Of a stretch of 64,000 bases of DNA, positions 39,038-47,458 are shown piece by piece. The DNA comes from Lachnospiraceae bacterium. GTDB taxonomy: Bacteria > Bacillota_A > Clostridia > Lachnospirales > Lachnospiraceae. The DNA lies in NCBI GenBank assembly GCA_028694115.1, contig JAQUUB010000006.1:62001-126000 (forward strand). The letters are read 5' to 3'. Both the position numbers and the translations under genes were made by a program. Below the pieces are notes generated by a model. The model was not told the DNA's origin. It was given only the letters and a program-made list of their open reading frames with translations, and did not search any database. Position 1 is the stretch's first letter, and every line of letters begins with the position of its first letter.

Positions 39038-39094
39038 AAAAATAGTATGGATAAGATAACAAGATGTATTAAAATGGAGAAAAGGAGTGATTAC

Positions 39095-39415
39095 ATGGTA
39101 TTTAATACAGGCGCTGCTTTGCTGGATGCAATTGTTCTTGCAGTTGTTTCTAATGAGCCTGAGGGGACTTACGGATATAAGATAACACAGGAAGTTAGAG
39201 AAGTAATTGAAATTTCAGAATCTACGTTATATCCAGTTCTACGAAGATTACAAAAAGATGGATGCTTAGTTGTATTTGATCAAGAGTGCGGAGGAAGAAA
39301 TAGAAGATACTATAAGGTTACAGAAAAAGGAAATATACAATTAAATTTGTATAAAACAGAATGGAAGGCGTATTCCGCTAAGATCTCAGGTATGTTTGTA
39401 GGAGGGAAGAGATAA
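39095..39415 (+). CDS. PadR family transcriptional regulator
   Basis: Small winged-helix repressor, 106 residues from ATG 39095 (RBS AAAGGAG 8 nt upstream; an in-frame TTG 60 nt earlier lacks one). PadR pattern: LLDAIVLAVVSNEPEGTYGYKITQEV, SESTLYPVLRRLQKDGCL and RRYYKVTEKG. It heads a four-gene envelope operon and its stop overlaps the next start by 1 nt. Confidence 0.93.
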   Translation: MVFNTGAALLDAIVLAVVSNEPEGTYGYKITQEVREVIEISESTLYPVLRRLQKDGCLVVFDQECGGRNRRYYKVTEKGNIQLNLYKTEWKAYSAKISGMFVGGKR

Positions 39416-40119
39416 TGAATCGAATTGAATTTTTAGAAAAATTGAAAAATCTTTTGAACGATATTCCGGATGGAGAGAGGGAGGAAGCATTAAATTTCTA
39501 TAATGATTATTTTGATGAAGCTGGAAGTGAAAATGAAGATAATGTAATTGTGGATTTAGAGTCACCCGAAAAAGTAGCTGAAATTATAAAAGCCGGATTG
39601 AATGATAAAGTAGATGAAAATGGGGAATATAGTGAAAGAGGGTATCAGGACAGACGGTTTGTAAATAGTCAGGAAATATCAAAACGAACAGAAACTGTTT
39701 ATAATACAAGAAAGAGTACAAACAGACAAACGGAAAGCAAAACGGATGTTGGAAAAATTCTTCTTATTATTATTTTATGTTTCATTGCAGCTCCAGTTGG
39801 TATCCCAATGATTATTGCGATTGTTTCCATAATATTTGCTTTTTTTGTATCCGTAATTGCAATTGCATTTGGATTATTTATGGCTGCTATTGGGATTTTT
39901 ATTGCGGGAATCACACTTATTTTTGTAAGCTTTACAAAGTTACTGATTGCTCCATTTGCAGCATTTTGTATGCTTGGGGCAGGGTTATTATTAACAGGTC
40001 TTTCTATTATCGGTATAATCTTGTTAATTATGATTGCAGCTCAGGTTATACCAGCTTTATGCAGAGGACTTGTTAGTCTCTTCCAAAAGCCATTTCGTAA
40101 AAGGGGGGCACAAGCATGA
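39415..40119 (+). CDS. DUF1700 family membrane protein
   Basis: 234 residues. The N-terminal 65 residues (MNRIEFLEKLKNLLNDIPDGEREEALNFY..YFDEAG...LESPEKVAEII) are the DUF1700 signature, cytoplasmic and helical; two to four hydrophobic segments fill residues 115-220. Such proteins are regularly encoded directly after PadR regulators and before DUF4097 proteins. Function unknown, thought to be envelope-related. Confidence 0.9.
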   Translation: MNRIEFLEKLKNLLNDIPDGEREEALNFYNDYFDEAGSENEDNVIVDLESPEKVAEIIKAGLNDKVDENGEYSERGYQDRRFVNSQEISKRTETVYNTRKSTNRQTESKTDVGKILLIIILCFIAAPVGIPMIIAIVSIIFAFFVSVIAIAFGLFMAAIGIFIAGITLIFVSFTKLLIAPFAAFCMLGAGLLLTGLSIIGIILLIMIAAQVIPALCRGLVSLFQKPFRKRGAQA

Positions 40120-41006
40120 AAAAGTTTTATAAAATCTCATTTATTATAGCAGGCTGCATGGTATGTATAGGTCTTATGTTTGGATGTGTTGGTGTAGTTT
40201 TTGGAGGATCGCAGCAACTAGTTAATATGATAGAAAATGGGGAATTATCCTATGGAGATCACTGGGGATTCCAGTGGGATGATCATGATTTATCATTTGA
40301 CGATTATGATGATATGGATTGGGAAAACAGCCAGGATGGAATTGTCTATGATATAGATGAAATCAAAAATTTAAATATTAAAATTGGTGGGGGAGCAATG
40401 ACAATTGTTCCATATGATGGGGACAAAATCAAAATTGTAACTAAAAATCAAAATAAATATAAATGTGGATTAAAAGGAGATACCCTTTATATTCAATCAA
40501 ATGAAGAGTCGACCAATAGGAGAAGTATCAAATTATATTTTCCCCAAAATATGATGTTTGAAAATGTAACTGTTAAATTAGGAGCCGGTGTCATTGATGC
40601 GGAGTCAATCGATTGTGATGAATTAAAAGCAACAGTGGGTGCAGGACAGCTTTCAGCGGAGGATATCACTTCAAAAGATGCATATTTTAAAATAGGTGCT
40701 GGTTCTCTGATGTTATCTGACATTAATTTTATTGAATCTGAGTATAAGGTAGGACTTGGGGCAGCAGATATTGATGGAAAGCTTTTGGGAAATACAGAGA
40801 TTGATGTTAGTATGGGAAGCGTGGAAATGGATCTTGATAATAAGGAGGAGGATTTTAATTATCAAGTGGACTGTTCAGCAGGTAGTGTAGAAATAGGTGA
40901 CATGAGTACCTCGGGAATGGCTACAGAAAGGGATTTTGATAATGGAAGTGATAGCGTGTTTATCGTTAATTGCAGTATGGGTAGTGCTGCTATTGATTTT
41001 CAATAA
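40116..41006 (+). CDS. DUF4097 family beta-strand repeat protein
   Basis: 296 residues. One N-terminal hydrophobic segment (FIIAGCMVCIGLMFGCVGVVFG) that contains Cys, possibly a lipoprotein-like or simple anchor, then a very acidic stretch, then a right-handed beta-strand repeat region with recurring G-A-G/short-strand units (KLGAGVIDAESIDCDELKA, VGAGQLSAEDI, IGAGSLMLSDI). Overlaps the previous gene by 4 nt (ATGA). Fits the bactofilin-like surface sensor part of the operon; function not known. Confidence 0.9.
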   Translation: MKKFYKISFIIAGCMVCIGLMFGCVGVVFGGSQQLVNMIENGELSYGDHWGFQWDDHDLSFDDYDDMDWENSQDGIVYDIDEIKNLNIKIGGGAMTIVPYDGDKIKIVTKNQNKYKCGLKGDTLYIQSNEESTNRRSIKLYFPQNMMFENVTVKLGAGVIDAESIDCDELKATVGAGQLSAEDITSKDAYFKIGAGSLMLSDINFIESEYKVGLGAADIDGKLLGNTEIDVSMGSVEMDLDNKEEDFNYQVDCSAGSVEIGDMSTSGMATERDFDNGSDSVFIVNCSMGSAAIDFQ

Positions 41007-41064
41007 AAAAATCGGATAAATTAAGTCTGTACAAGATTGTATAGTTTTAGAAAGGAAGGTTATT

Positions 41065-41256
41065 ATGGATAATAATTATAGAAAATTAGAAAAGTCATCA
41101 ACAAATAAAATGATATGTGGAGTATGCGGTGGTTTGGGTAATTACTTTAACATGGATCCAACAATTATTCGCTTATTAATGGTAATATTTGGTTGTACCG
41201 GTACAGGAATCATTGCCTATATCATTGCAGCAATTGTAATTCCAGAAGAAAGATAG
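41065..41256 (+). CDS. PspC domain protein
   Basis: 63 residues. PspC domain: KMICGVCGGLGNYFNMDPTIIRLLMVIFG followed by a hydrophobic helix and VIPEE end. PspC proteins respond to membrane stress in other bacteria. RBS GAAAGGAAGG. Last gene of padR-DUF1700-DUF4097-pspC, closed by a terminator at 41283. Confidence 0.94.
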   Translation: MDNNYRKLEKSSTNKMICGVCGGLGNYFNMDPTIIRLLMVIFGCTGTGIIAYIIAAIVIPEER

Positions 41257-41282
41257 AATTTTAATATATTGTTATAATGGGG

Positions 41283-41310
41283 AGAGGCTACAGGATGTAG
41301 CCTCTTTTTC
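41283..41310 (+). terminator. Terminator of padR operon
   Basis: AGAGGCTAC, 5-nt loop, GTAGCCTCT, then TTTTC. Confidence 0.9.
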
Positions 41311-41342
41311 TGTTTTAAATCAAATAATTAAATGATTAAATC

Positions 41343-41370
41343 TTGAAAATATGTTAGAATGTGTTAAAAT
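41343..41370 (+). promoter_or_regulatory. Promoter for 41419 gene
   Basis: TTGAAA (41343-41348), 16-nt spacer, TAAAAT (41365-41370). A CATG-ctaaag-CATG hairpin (41390-41403 region) follows, but no clear Shine-Dalgarno precedes the ATG. Confidence 0.55.
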
Positions 41371-41418
41371 TCTTTGATAAAGTATAAAACATGCTAAAGC
41401 ATGTAGATTGGCATAGAT

Positions 41419-42486
41419 ATGAATAATAATAAGAAATATTTGTGGAGTGTTTTATTTTTACTCCTATTAGTTGCCGTTACCTTTGTATGGTTTTTTCAAG
41501 AATATGATTTTATGGAAACCATGCAGATTGTTAAACAAGTCCAGTTTAGATTTATTATTTGTGCTGTCTTATTAAACTTACTTTTTTTTCTGTGTGAAGC
41601 ATATAATCTTCATGCACTATTAAGGTCCTTAGAGTGCAGGGTTCCCTTTCGAAAATGTGTAAAGTATGTTTTCGTGGAGTGCTATTTTTGTGCAATTACA
41701 CCGTCTGCATCGGGTGGGCAGCCGGTACAGCTTATTTATATGAAGGATGATGGAATTCCATTATCAAAATCAACCATTTCCTTATTGATGATTGCCATCA
41801 CTTATAAAAGCTCTCTTTTAGTTTACGCGCTATTCCTATATTTATTATCCAAAGAGCATTTTATTGCTAGTATGGGAAATTTAAAAATTCTATTTTATTT
41901 AGGAATTCTTATGAATATAGGTGCAGTTTTATTTATGGTTTTTGCACTGTTTTCGGAGAAACTGATAAGAAAAGTGGCCACATATTTTTTGCTGGTTTTA
42001 GGAAGATTACACATTATAAAAGATGTGCAAAAATATGAGCAAAAAATTCACCATACAATGGATGGATATCGTGAGGGAGCACAATACATTGCTAAGAATA
42101 AAGGTTTATTTGTTCGTATTATGGTAATTACAATGATTCAGAGAACATGTCGATTTATCGTTCCCTTTTTGATCTATTTAGCTTTTCATCTAAGTGATTA
42201 TTCTGTATTAACACTAATTATGCTGCAGAGCATGGTTTCTATATCGGCTGATATGCTTCCATTACCAGGAGCTGTGGGAGTAAGCGAGACTTGCTATATG
42301 CGTTTGTTTAAAAAAGTATTTACAGGGAATCTTCTGATGCCATCCTTAGTGTTATGTCGTGGAATAAGCTTCTATGGAATGGTTTTAGTCAGCAGTCTTT
42401 TTGTTATTGCAGCACAGATACGGAGGATGAATCGAAAAGTTAAATCAGGAAAGAAGGATGATTCATATGATATCTTTATTAGCTAA
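41419..42486 (+). CDS. Lysylphosphatidylglycerol synthase-like (UPF0104) membrane protein
   Basis: 355 residues, about eight hydrophobic segments. Matches the flippase-type transmembrane domain found in MprF and in stand-alone YbhN proteins: YVFVECYFCAITPSASGGQPVQLIYM and LPLPGAVGVSETCYMRLF are the recognisable blocks. The cytoplasmic aminoacyl-transferase half of MprF is absent, so it is a stand-alone member; substrate unknown. The 3' end overlaps the CDF gene by 20 nt. Confidence 0.88.
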   Translation: MNNNKKYLWSVLFLLLLVAVTFVWFFQEYDFMETMQIVKQVQFRFIICAVLLNLLFFLCEAYNLHALLRSLECRVPFRKCVKYVFVECYFCAITPSASGGQPVQLIYMKDDGIPLSKSTISLLMIAITYKSSLLVYALFLYLLSKEHFIASMGNLKILFYLGILMNIGAVLFMVFALFSEKLIRKVATYFLLVLGRLHIIKDVQKYEQKIHHTMDGYREGAQYIAKNKGLFVRIMVITMIQRTCRFIVPFLIYLAFHLSDYSVLTLIMLQSMVSISADMLPLPGAVGVSETCYMRLFKKVFTGNLLMPSLVLCRGISFYGMVLVSSLFVIAAQIRRMNRKVKSGKKDDSYDIFIS

Positions 42487-43648
42487 ATTATTTATAAAAG
42501 AAAGGGAATCTGTAAAAAATCCAAGGGTTCGTCAAGGATATGGAGTGCTTTGTAGTATGGTAGGAATTTGTCTTAATATTATGCTGTTTGCGGGTAAATT
42601 CTTTGCGGGCTCATTAACAGGCTCTGTAGCAATTACAGCGGATGCTTTCAACAACCTTTCTGACGCGGGTTCATCAATTATTACACTGATTGGATTTAAA
42701 TTTGCTGGAACGAGGCCGGACGAAAATCATCCATTTGGACATGGGAGAGTTGAGTATTTATCAGGACTTATGGTATCTATTGCAATTTTATTAATGGGCA
42801 TCGAATTACTGAAAAATTCTATCGATAAAATCATTCATCCAGAAAGTGTTTTAACAAGCGGTGTGGCATTTGGTATTTTGTTAGCTTCCGTAATCGTAAA
42901 ACTATATATGGCTTTTTATAATACAGCAATAAGTAAAAAAATTGATTCATCTGCCATGAAAGCTACTGCTATGGATAGTCTTAGTGATTGCATTGCAACG
43001 AGCGTGGTATTAATCTGTATGGTAATTATGAGATTTACAGGAATTAATTTAGATGGGATTGGTGGATTATTAGTTGCGGTATTTATCTTATGGGCGGGTT
43101 TAAGAGCAGCAAAGGATACGTCAACACCATTATTAGGTCAAGCACCAGAAGAGGATTTTGTAAGACAAATTGAAGAAATCGTATTGTCTTATAGCCCCAT
43201 TGTAGGTATTCATGATTTAATCGTTCATGATTACGGTCCTGGCAGAGTGATGATTTCACTACATGCCGAGGTTCCAGGAAACAGGGATATTTTTGAACTC
43301 CATGATGTGATTGATTTGGCTGAGCGTAAATTAAAGGAAGAACTTTTGTGTGATGCAGTCATACATATGGATCCAATCATTGTAGATAATAAAGTTGTAG
43401 ATGGAATAAAAGAAGAGATGTTAAAAATTGTAGAGGGTATTGATGACAGAATTACAATTCACGATTTTAGAATGGTGCAGGGACCTACTCATACCAATGT
43501 AATTTTTGACGCAGTAGTTCCAAGGGATATAGATCTGTCTGATAATGAAATCTTAAATCAAATTGAGAGAAAGATAACACAATTATCAGATAACTACTTT
43601 GCTATTATAACAATTGATAAGCCTTATGTGAAAAAGTCTGGATTATAA
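42467..43648 (+). CDS. Cation diffusion facilitator (CDF) transporter
   Basis: 393 residues from ATG 42467 (GAAAGAAGGATG upstream); ATG 42458 is less well spaced. Exports divalent metals such as Zn, Mn or Fe in exchange for protons. Six-helix domain with the paired metal site in ADAFNNLSDAG (helix 2) and DSLSDCIATS (helix 5: D..S..D), HPFGHGR loop, and a C-terminal ferredoxin-like domain with an extra dimer-extension (about 100 residues longer than the minimal CDF). Metal specificity not readable with confidence. Confidence 0.93.
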   Translation: MISLLAKLFIKERESVKNPRVRQGYGVLCSMVGICLNIMLFAGKFFAGSLTGSVAITADAFNNLSDAGSSIITLIGFKFAGTRPDENHPFGHGRVEYLSGLMVSIAILLMGIELLKNSIDKIIHPESVLTSGVAFGILLASVIVKLYMAFYNTAISKKIDSSAMKATAMDSLSDCIATSVVLICMVIMRFTGINLDGIGGLLVAVFILWAGLRAAKDTSTPLLGQAPEEDFVRQIEEIVLSYSPIVGIHDLIVHDYGPGRVMISLHAEVPGNRDIFELHDVIDLAERKLKEELLCDAVIHMDPIIVDNKVVDGIKEEMLKIVEGIDDRITIHDFRMVQGPTHTNVIFDAVVPRDIDLSDNEILNQIERKITQLSDNYFAIITIDKPYVKKSGL

Positions 43649-43666
43649 ATTCCAGACTTTTTTTAA
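43631..43666. terminator. Bidirectional terminator
   Basis: AAAAAGTCTGGA and TCCAGACTTTTTTT overlapping the 3' ends of both convergent genes. Confidence 0.87.
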
Positions 43667-45055
43667 TAATGGGATAATAATATTTATTTCATCAATCATT
43701 AGTCCAGAATAGCCCATTACAAGAGTGGGATATAGGGAGGCTCCTTCAATATAATATTCACTCAATCCTTTTATCTTAATTTTTTCTGTAAGAGCCAAGG
43801 ATATTAATTCTTGTTCGCTCATGCCATTGCGTATTTCTATCAGAAAATGGAGTCCCAAATTTTCACCATAAATAACATAGGAATCTTTTCGAAAATATAT
43901 TTTCATTAGTTTTAATAATTCTTCTTTTCGCCTCTTATACAGATTTCTTGTTCGATTAAGATGCCTTGTATAATATCCGCCGCTAATAAAACGCTCTAAT
44001 GTATTTTGTTCAAATCTTGATACGGTTGAAGAACAGTAAAAAAAACGGTTTACATAAATATCTAATAAAGGTTTTGGTAATAACATATAAGAAATACGAA
44101 TGGAAGGGGCAATACTTCTTGAAAAGGTACCTAGATAGATGACTTTACCATGTTGATCAAGACCTTGTAAGGATGGTATTGGTCGACCACTAAATCGATA
44201 CTCACTGTCATAATCATCTTCTAGGATATAACGTCCCTGTTTTTCATTTGCCCAATTGATAAGACGGACACGGTTTCCAATAGGCATTGTGACGCCAGTA
44301 GGATATTGATGCGAAGGGGTAATGTATACAAGGTCACAATTTGATTGATTCAAGGCATCAAGCGAAATGCCGTTACTCGTGACAGGTAATGGAACTATAT
44401 GCTTGTGATGGTCTAAAAAGTTATGATATACCCTCATATAGCAAGGATTTTCCATTGCAATTTCTTTTACCTCATTCAGAATTCTACATAACAGACTTAA
44501 AAGATATTCTGTACCAGCTCCAATAATTAATTGGGAAGAATCAGCATTTACTCCACGGAATTCATGTAGATATTTAATGAGTGTTCCACGAAGCGTTAAG
44601 TCACCTTGATTAGAGCCCTGGGAGAGAAGGGCAGGTTCATTATACATTACCTCTTTACTGATTTTTGCCCAGGTTGTAAAGGGAAATCCAGTTGTGTCAA
44701 CAGATCCCGTAGAGAGATTATAGTGATAAGCATCTGTATCTAGTTGTGAATTATTTAATGCAGGGATAGGCTTCCCCTTTTTTTTATATGATAATTGTAA
44801 GGATTCATAGGGTAGGACATAATAACCGCTCTTAGGAATCGACCGAATATAACCCTCTGTTAGCAGCATTTCATAAGCATTTTCAACAGTAGTCTGACTA
44901 ACGCATAGATGAAGGCATAATTGCTTCTTAGATGGAAGTTTTTCTCCCGTTTTCATAATTCCATTTTTTATATCATGGACAATTTGATTATAAATTTGTA
45001 AATATAAAGGAAGATTTTCTGATTCCTTTGTAAAATTTAATGTTAGATTCTGCAT
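43643..45055 (-). CDS. MocR/PdxR-type transcriptional regulator
   Basis: 470 residues. N-terminal GntR winged helix (residues 15-80: PLYLQIYNQIVHDIKNGIMKTGEKLPSKKQLCLHL) and a class-I aminotransferase-like domain (from about 110). Conserved effector-pocket blocks are present: TPSHQYPTG, EDDYDSEYRF. The PLP lysine position is Arg in this protein (GTFSRSIAPSIR, R313), while most MocR proteins have GTFSK. It is divergent from an ECF S-component at 45200, the classical arrangement for control of vitamin B6 salvage. RBS GGAGGG before the ATG. Confidence 0.92.
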   Translation of the reverse strand: MQNLTLNFTKESENLPLYLQIYNQIVHDIKNGIMKTGEKLPSKKQLCLHLCVSQTTVENAYEMLLTEGYIRSIPKSGYYVLPYESLQLSYKKKGKPIPALNNSQLDTDAYHYNLSTGSVDTTGFPFTTWAKISKEVMYNEPALLSQGSNQGDLTLRGTLIKYLHEFRGVNADSSQLIIGAGTEYLLSLLCRILNEVKEIAMENPCYMRVYHNFLDHHKHIVPLPVTSNGISLDALNQSNCDLVYITPSHQYPTGVTMPIGNRVRLINWANEKQGRYILEDDYDSEYRFSGRPIPSLQGLDQHGKVIYLGTFSRSIAPSIRISYMLLPKPLLDIYVNRFFYCSSTVSRFEQNTLERFISGGYYTRHLNRTRNLYKRRKEELLKLMKIYFRKDSYVIYGENLGLHFLIEIRNGMSEQELISLALTEKIKIKGLSEYYIEGASLYPTLVMGYSGLMIDEINIIIPLLKKVWNL

Positions 45056-45199
45056 AACCCTCCAATCTGACCACTTAAAAAATAAACAAATTAACTATTT
45101 AAAAAGTGTCACAATACAGATACAATCATACCATAATTTTTCACTGTGAAAAGAGTTTTTGAAATAATATTATATTGAATTTAAGAATGGAGAATCATT
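45056..45199. promoter_or_regulatory. Divergent control region, MocR/ECF
   Basis: Contains CACTT-aaaaa-ATA (45072-45084) and TAT-ttaaa-AAGTG (45096-45108) as an interrupted palindrome, candidate MocR site. A TTTAAA (45098) with 17-nt spacer to TACAAT (45121) could be the promoter of the ECF gene. By-eye only. Confidence 0.4.
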
Positions 45200-45775
45200 A
45201 TGAAGAGATTGAAGGAAACAAAATTTTTGGTTACAGCTGCATTATTAGCTGCATTGACATGTGTGGCTACCATGGCGATTAAGTTACCAACGCCTACATT
45301 TGGATATATACACTTGGGGGATGGGTTAGTATTGCTTTGTGGATTTATTTTAGGTCCCATCTATGGAGCATTGGCAGCAGGAGTTGGTTCTATGTTTGCA
45401 GACTTACTATCAGGGTATGCGATCTGGGCACCAGGAACATTTCTTATTAAGTCACTTACCGCATTCATTGCTTCACTTCTTTATCGATTATTGAAGAAAT
45501 CATTATCTGGAAAGACTGGAAATTATGGAAGGATTATTGCCGGAGGATTTACAGGAGAGACCTTTATGGTATTTGGTTATTTTCTTTATAATATTTTTGT
45601 GATATCGATTACAAATGGCGCTTTTGATGGGGTGAGTGTAGCAGCAGCAATTACAGAATCGGCTGCGGAGATTCCTTTTAACATGGTTCAGGGAATTGCT
45701 GGAATTTTCATTGCGGTTCTATTACTTCCTATCCTGTCAAAGGTACCAGATATTCAGAAATGGATAAAAGAATAA
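45200..45775 (+). CDS. ECF transporter S component (probably vitamin B6-related)
   Basis: 191 residues, about five to six helices. S-component hallmarks: AALTCVATMAIKLPTP, GYIHLGDGLVLLCGFILGPIYGALAAGVGSMFADLLSGYA, APGTFLIKSLTAFIASLLY. Substrate is inferred, not seen: the divergent MocR/PdxR-type gene suggests pyridoxine/pyridoxal. Needs the EcfAA'T module encoded elsewhere. RBS GGAG 6 nt before the ATG. Confidence 0.85.
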   Translation: MKRLKETKFLVTAALLAALTCVATMAIKLPTPTFGYIHLGDGLVLLCGFILGPIYGALAAGVGSMFADLLSGYAIWAPGTFLIKSLTAFIASLLYRLLKKSLSGKTGNYGRIIAGGFTGETFMVFGYFLYNIFVISITNGAFDGVSVAAAITESAAEIPFNMVQGIAGIFIAVLLLPILSKVPDIQKWIKE

Positions 45776-45809
45776 TCGAGTGCAAACAATATTATTTATG
45801 TGATTACTT

Positions 45810-45838
45810 TTGCATTTTTGATTCTTCTTGCGTATAAT
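45810..45838 (+). promoter_or_regulatory. Promoter for GH25 gene
   Basis: TTGCAT (45810-45815), 17-nt spacer, TATAAT (45833-45838). Confidence 0.65.
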
Positions 45839-45877
45839 GTAGAATACGAAATAAATTTCAAAAGTTTTTTTGGAATT

Positions 45878-45904
45878 TTGCGTGTCAAAAAACGCAGATG
45901 GGAG
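45878..45904 (+). promoter_or_regulatory. Hairpin + AGATGGGAG leader element, copy 2
   Basis: TGCGT (45879-45883), 8-nt loop, ACGCA (45892-45896), overlapping AGATGGGAG (45896-45904). GGGAG is then 5 nt before a TTG start. Confidence 0.62.
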
Positions 45905-45909
45905 TCGAA

Positions 45910-47043
45910 TTGAAAAACCAGAAACAAATACAAGTAAGAGCGAAAGTGAAAAAAATATTCATGATTTTTCTAGTATTGATGATTGGTGTTTACTTTGGAG
46001 TGTTAGGAACGCTAATTGTGATAAAAAGCTCAAACAAATCGGTAGAAGCAAATACAAATCCACAAATTATAATACATAATAATGAAGAGGAAAAAACGGT
46101 ATCAGAAGATAATATTGAAGGAATCCGTCAACAGGCAGAAGAGGATGAAAACGGCCTTGTTGATTGGAATCCAGATACAACAACGCAGATAGAGAAAACT
46201 ATAAGTGTAAGTGCAAATGGTAATATGCTTGATGAGCTGCAGAAATTACTTGAGAACGGTGATGGAACTTTAAGTGCACTTAGAACTATTTTTTCAGACC
46301 GTTTACTTGTCTTAAGCGATGGAGAATATCACTTTTTCCCTATTGATGAAAATTTAAAAAAACATTCACTTTTGGAAGAGAATCTATCAATTTCAGAGAA
46401 TGGGGAATTGGAATATAAATCGAATGAAAACGTAATATCCCAAAAGGGAATTGATGTATCAAAATATCAAGGTACGATTGATTGGGAAAAAGTAAAAGCT
46501 GACGGTGTGGACTATGCTTTTGTACGTGCGGGTATAAGGGGATACGAAACAGGAAAAATAGTTCCTGACGAAGGAGTTTCTGATAATTTGATAGGTGCAG
46601 CTAATGTTGGAATCAATGTTGGAGCCTATTTTTTTTCTCAGGCAACCACTGTGGAAGAGGCTATGGAAGAAGCGAATGTGGTGATTAATGCAATATCTGG
46701 AAATGAGGTTTCATATCCTATTGTATATGATTTAGAAAAGGTAAAAAGCAGCAGTGGTAGAATGAATGAAATGACAAAGGAGGAAAAGACAGAAGTTTGT
46801 CTGGCATTTTGTAATCGCATCAAAGAAGCAGGTTATATACCAATGATATATGGAAATATGGAAACATTTTTAATGTTATTAGACATGAAGCAGTTAGAAG
46901 ATATAGATAAATGGTTTGCTTATTACAATACAGATATTTACTTTCCCTATGAGTTTTCCATCTGGCAATATACAGAAAGTGGCCGTGTGGATGGAATAGA
47001 TGGAGATGTAGATATGAATATTAGTTTTAAAAAATTCAATTAA
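45910..47043 (+). CDS. Membrane-anchored GH25 lysozyme
   Basis: Muramidase of glycoside hydrolase family 25. I place the start at TTG 45910 (377 aa): the GGGAG of the leader element is 5 nt upstream, whereas the ATG at 45898 lies inside that element. One membrane helix (about residues 17-39), an acidic extracytoplasmic spacer of about 150 residues, then the GH25 domain from about residue 180 with GIDVSKYQGTIDWEKVK (catalytic Asp), GAYFFSQA, YPIVYDLEKV (acidic pair) and WQYTESGRVDGIDGDVDMN. Acts on peptidoglycan outside the cell or in the spore envelope. Confidence 0.9.
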   Translation: MKNQKQIQVRAKVKKIFMIFLVLMIGVYFGVLGTLIVIKSSNKSVEANTNPQIIIHNNEEEKTVSEDNIEGIRQQAEEDENGLVDWNPDTTTQIEKTISVSANGNMLDELQKLLENGDGTLSALRTIFSDRLLVLSDGEYHFFPIDENLKKHSLLEENLSISENGELEYKSNENVISQKGIDVSKYQGTIDWEKVKADGVDYAFVRAGIRGYETGKIVPDEGVSDNLIGAANVGINVGAYFFSQATTVEEAMEEANVVINAISGNEVSYPIVYDLEKVKSSSGRMNEMTKEEKTEVCLAFCNRIKEAGYIPMIYGNMETFLMLLDMKQLEDIDKWFAYYNTDIYFPYEFSIWQYTESGRVDGIDGDVDMNISFKKFN

Positions 47044-47081
47044 ATGAAGTAGTAATGATATATTACTTGCTAAATATGGTA

Positions 47082-47110
47082 TTGACAAATTGGAATGCAC
47101 CTTTTAGAAT
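47082..47110 (+). promoter_or_regulatory. valS promoter
   Basis: TTGACA (47082-47087), 17-nt spacer, TAGAAT (47105-47110), just ahead of the T-box. Confidence 0.75.
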
Positions 47111-47119
47111 AACGTTAAG

Positions 47120-47420
47120 ATAAAGGTTATGACAAAGAGGAGTATGCAAATCACCCCTTAAAAGAGAGAATGGTTCATTGGCTGAAAAATCATTTAAAGG
47201 AAGAGTGCAGAAGGTAGCTTTGGAACTGGCAGGCAGAAACGTGACTAATTTTTAGTGATGAAAGTAAGGCTGCACGGATTGACCCACGTTATAGGGAGAC
47301 CGTATCTGACAGGATATATGGCAAGAGTGTCATGTTCGGCATAAGTGATAAACAAAGGTGGTACCGCGATTTGTATATTCGCCCTTTGCTCCTATAAAAA
47401 AGGAGCAAAGGGCTTTTTTT
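47120..47420 (+). ncRNA. T-box leader of valS
   Basis: Starts with the AAAGAGGAGTA motif of stem I (about 47134-47144), contains the antiterminator core GGTGGTACCGCG (47357-47368), and ends in the terminator GCCCTTTGCTCCT/AGGAGCAAAGGGC (47381-47413) with seven U residues. Uncharged tRNA-Val should open the terminator. I could not assign the specifier codon by eye with confidence. Confidence 0.95.
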
Positions 47421-47458
47421 AGGAAAAATAGAAATTCAGCTAAGAAAGGAAAATGAAA

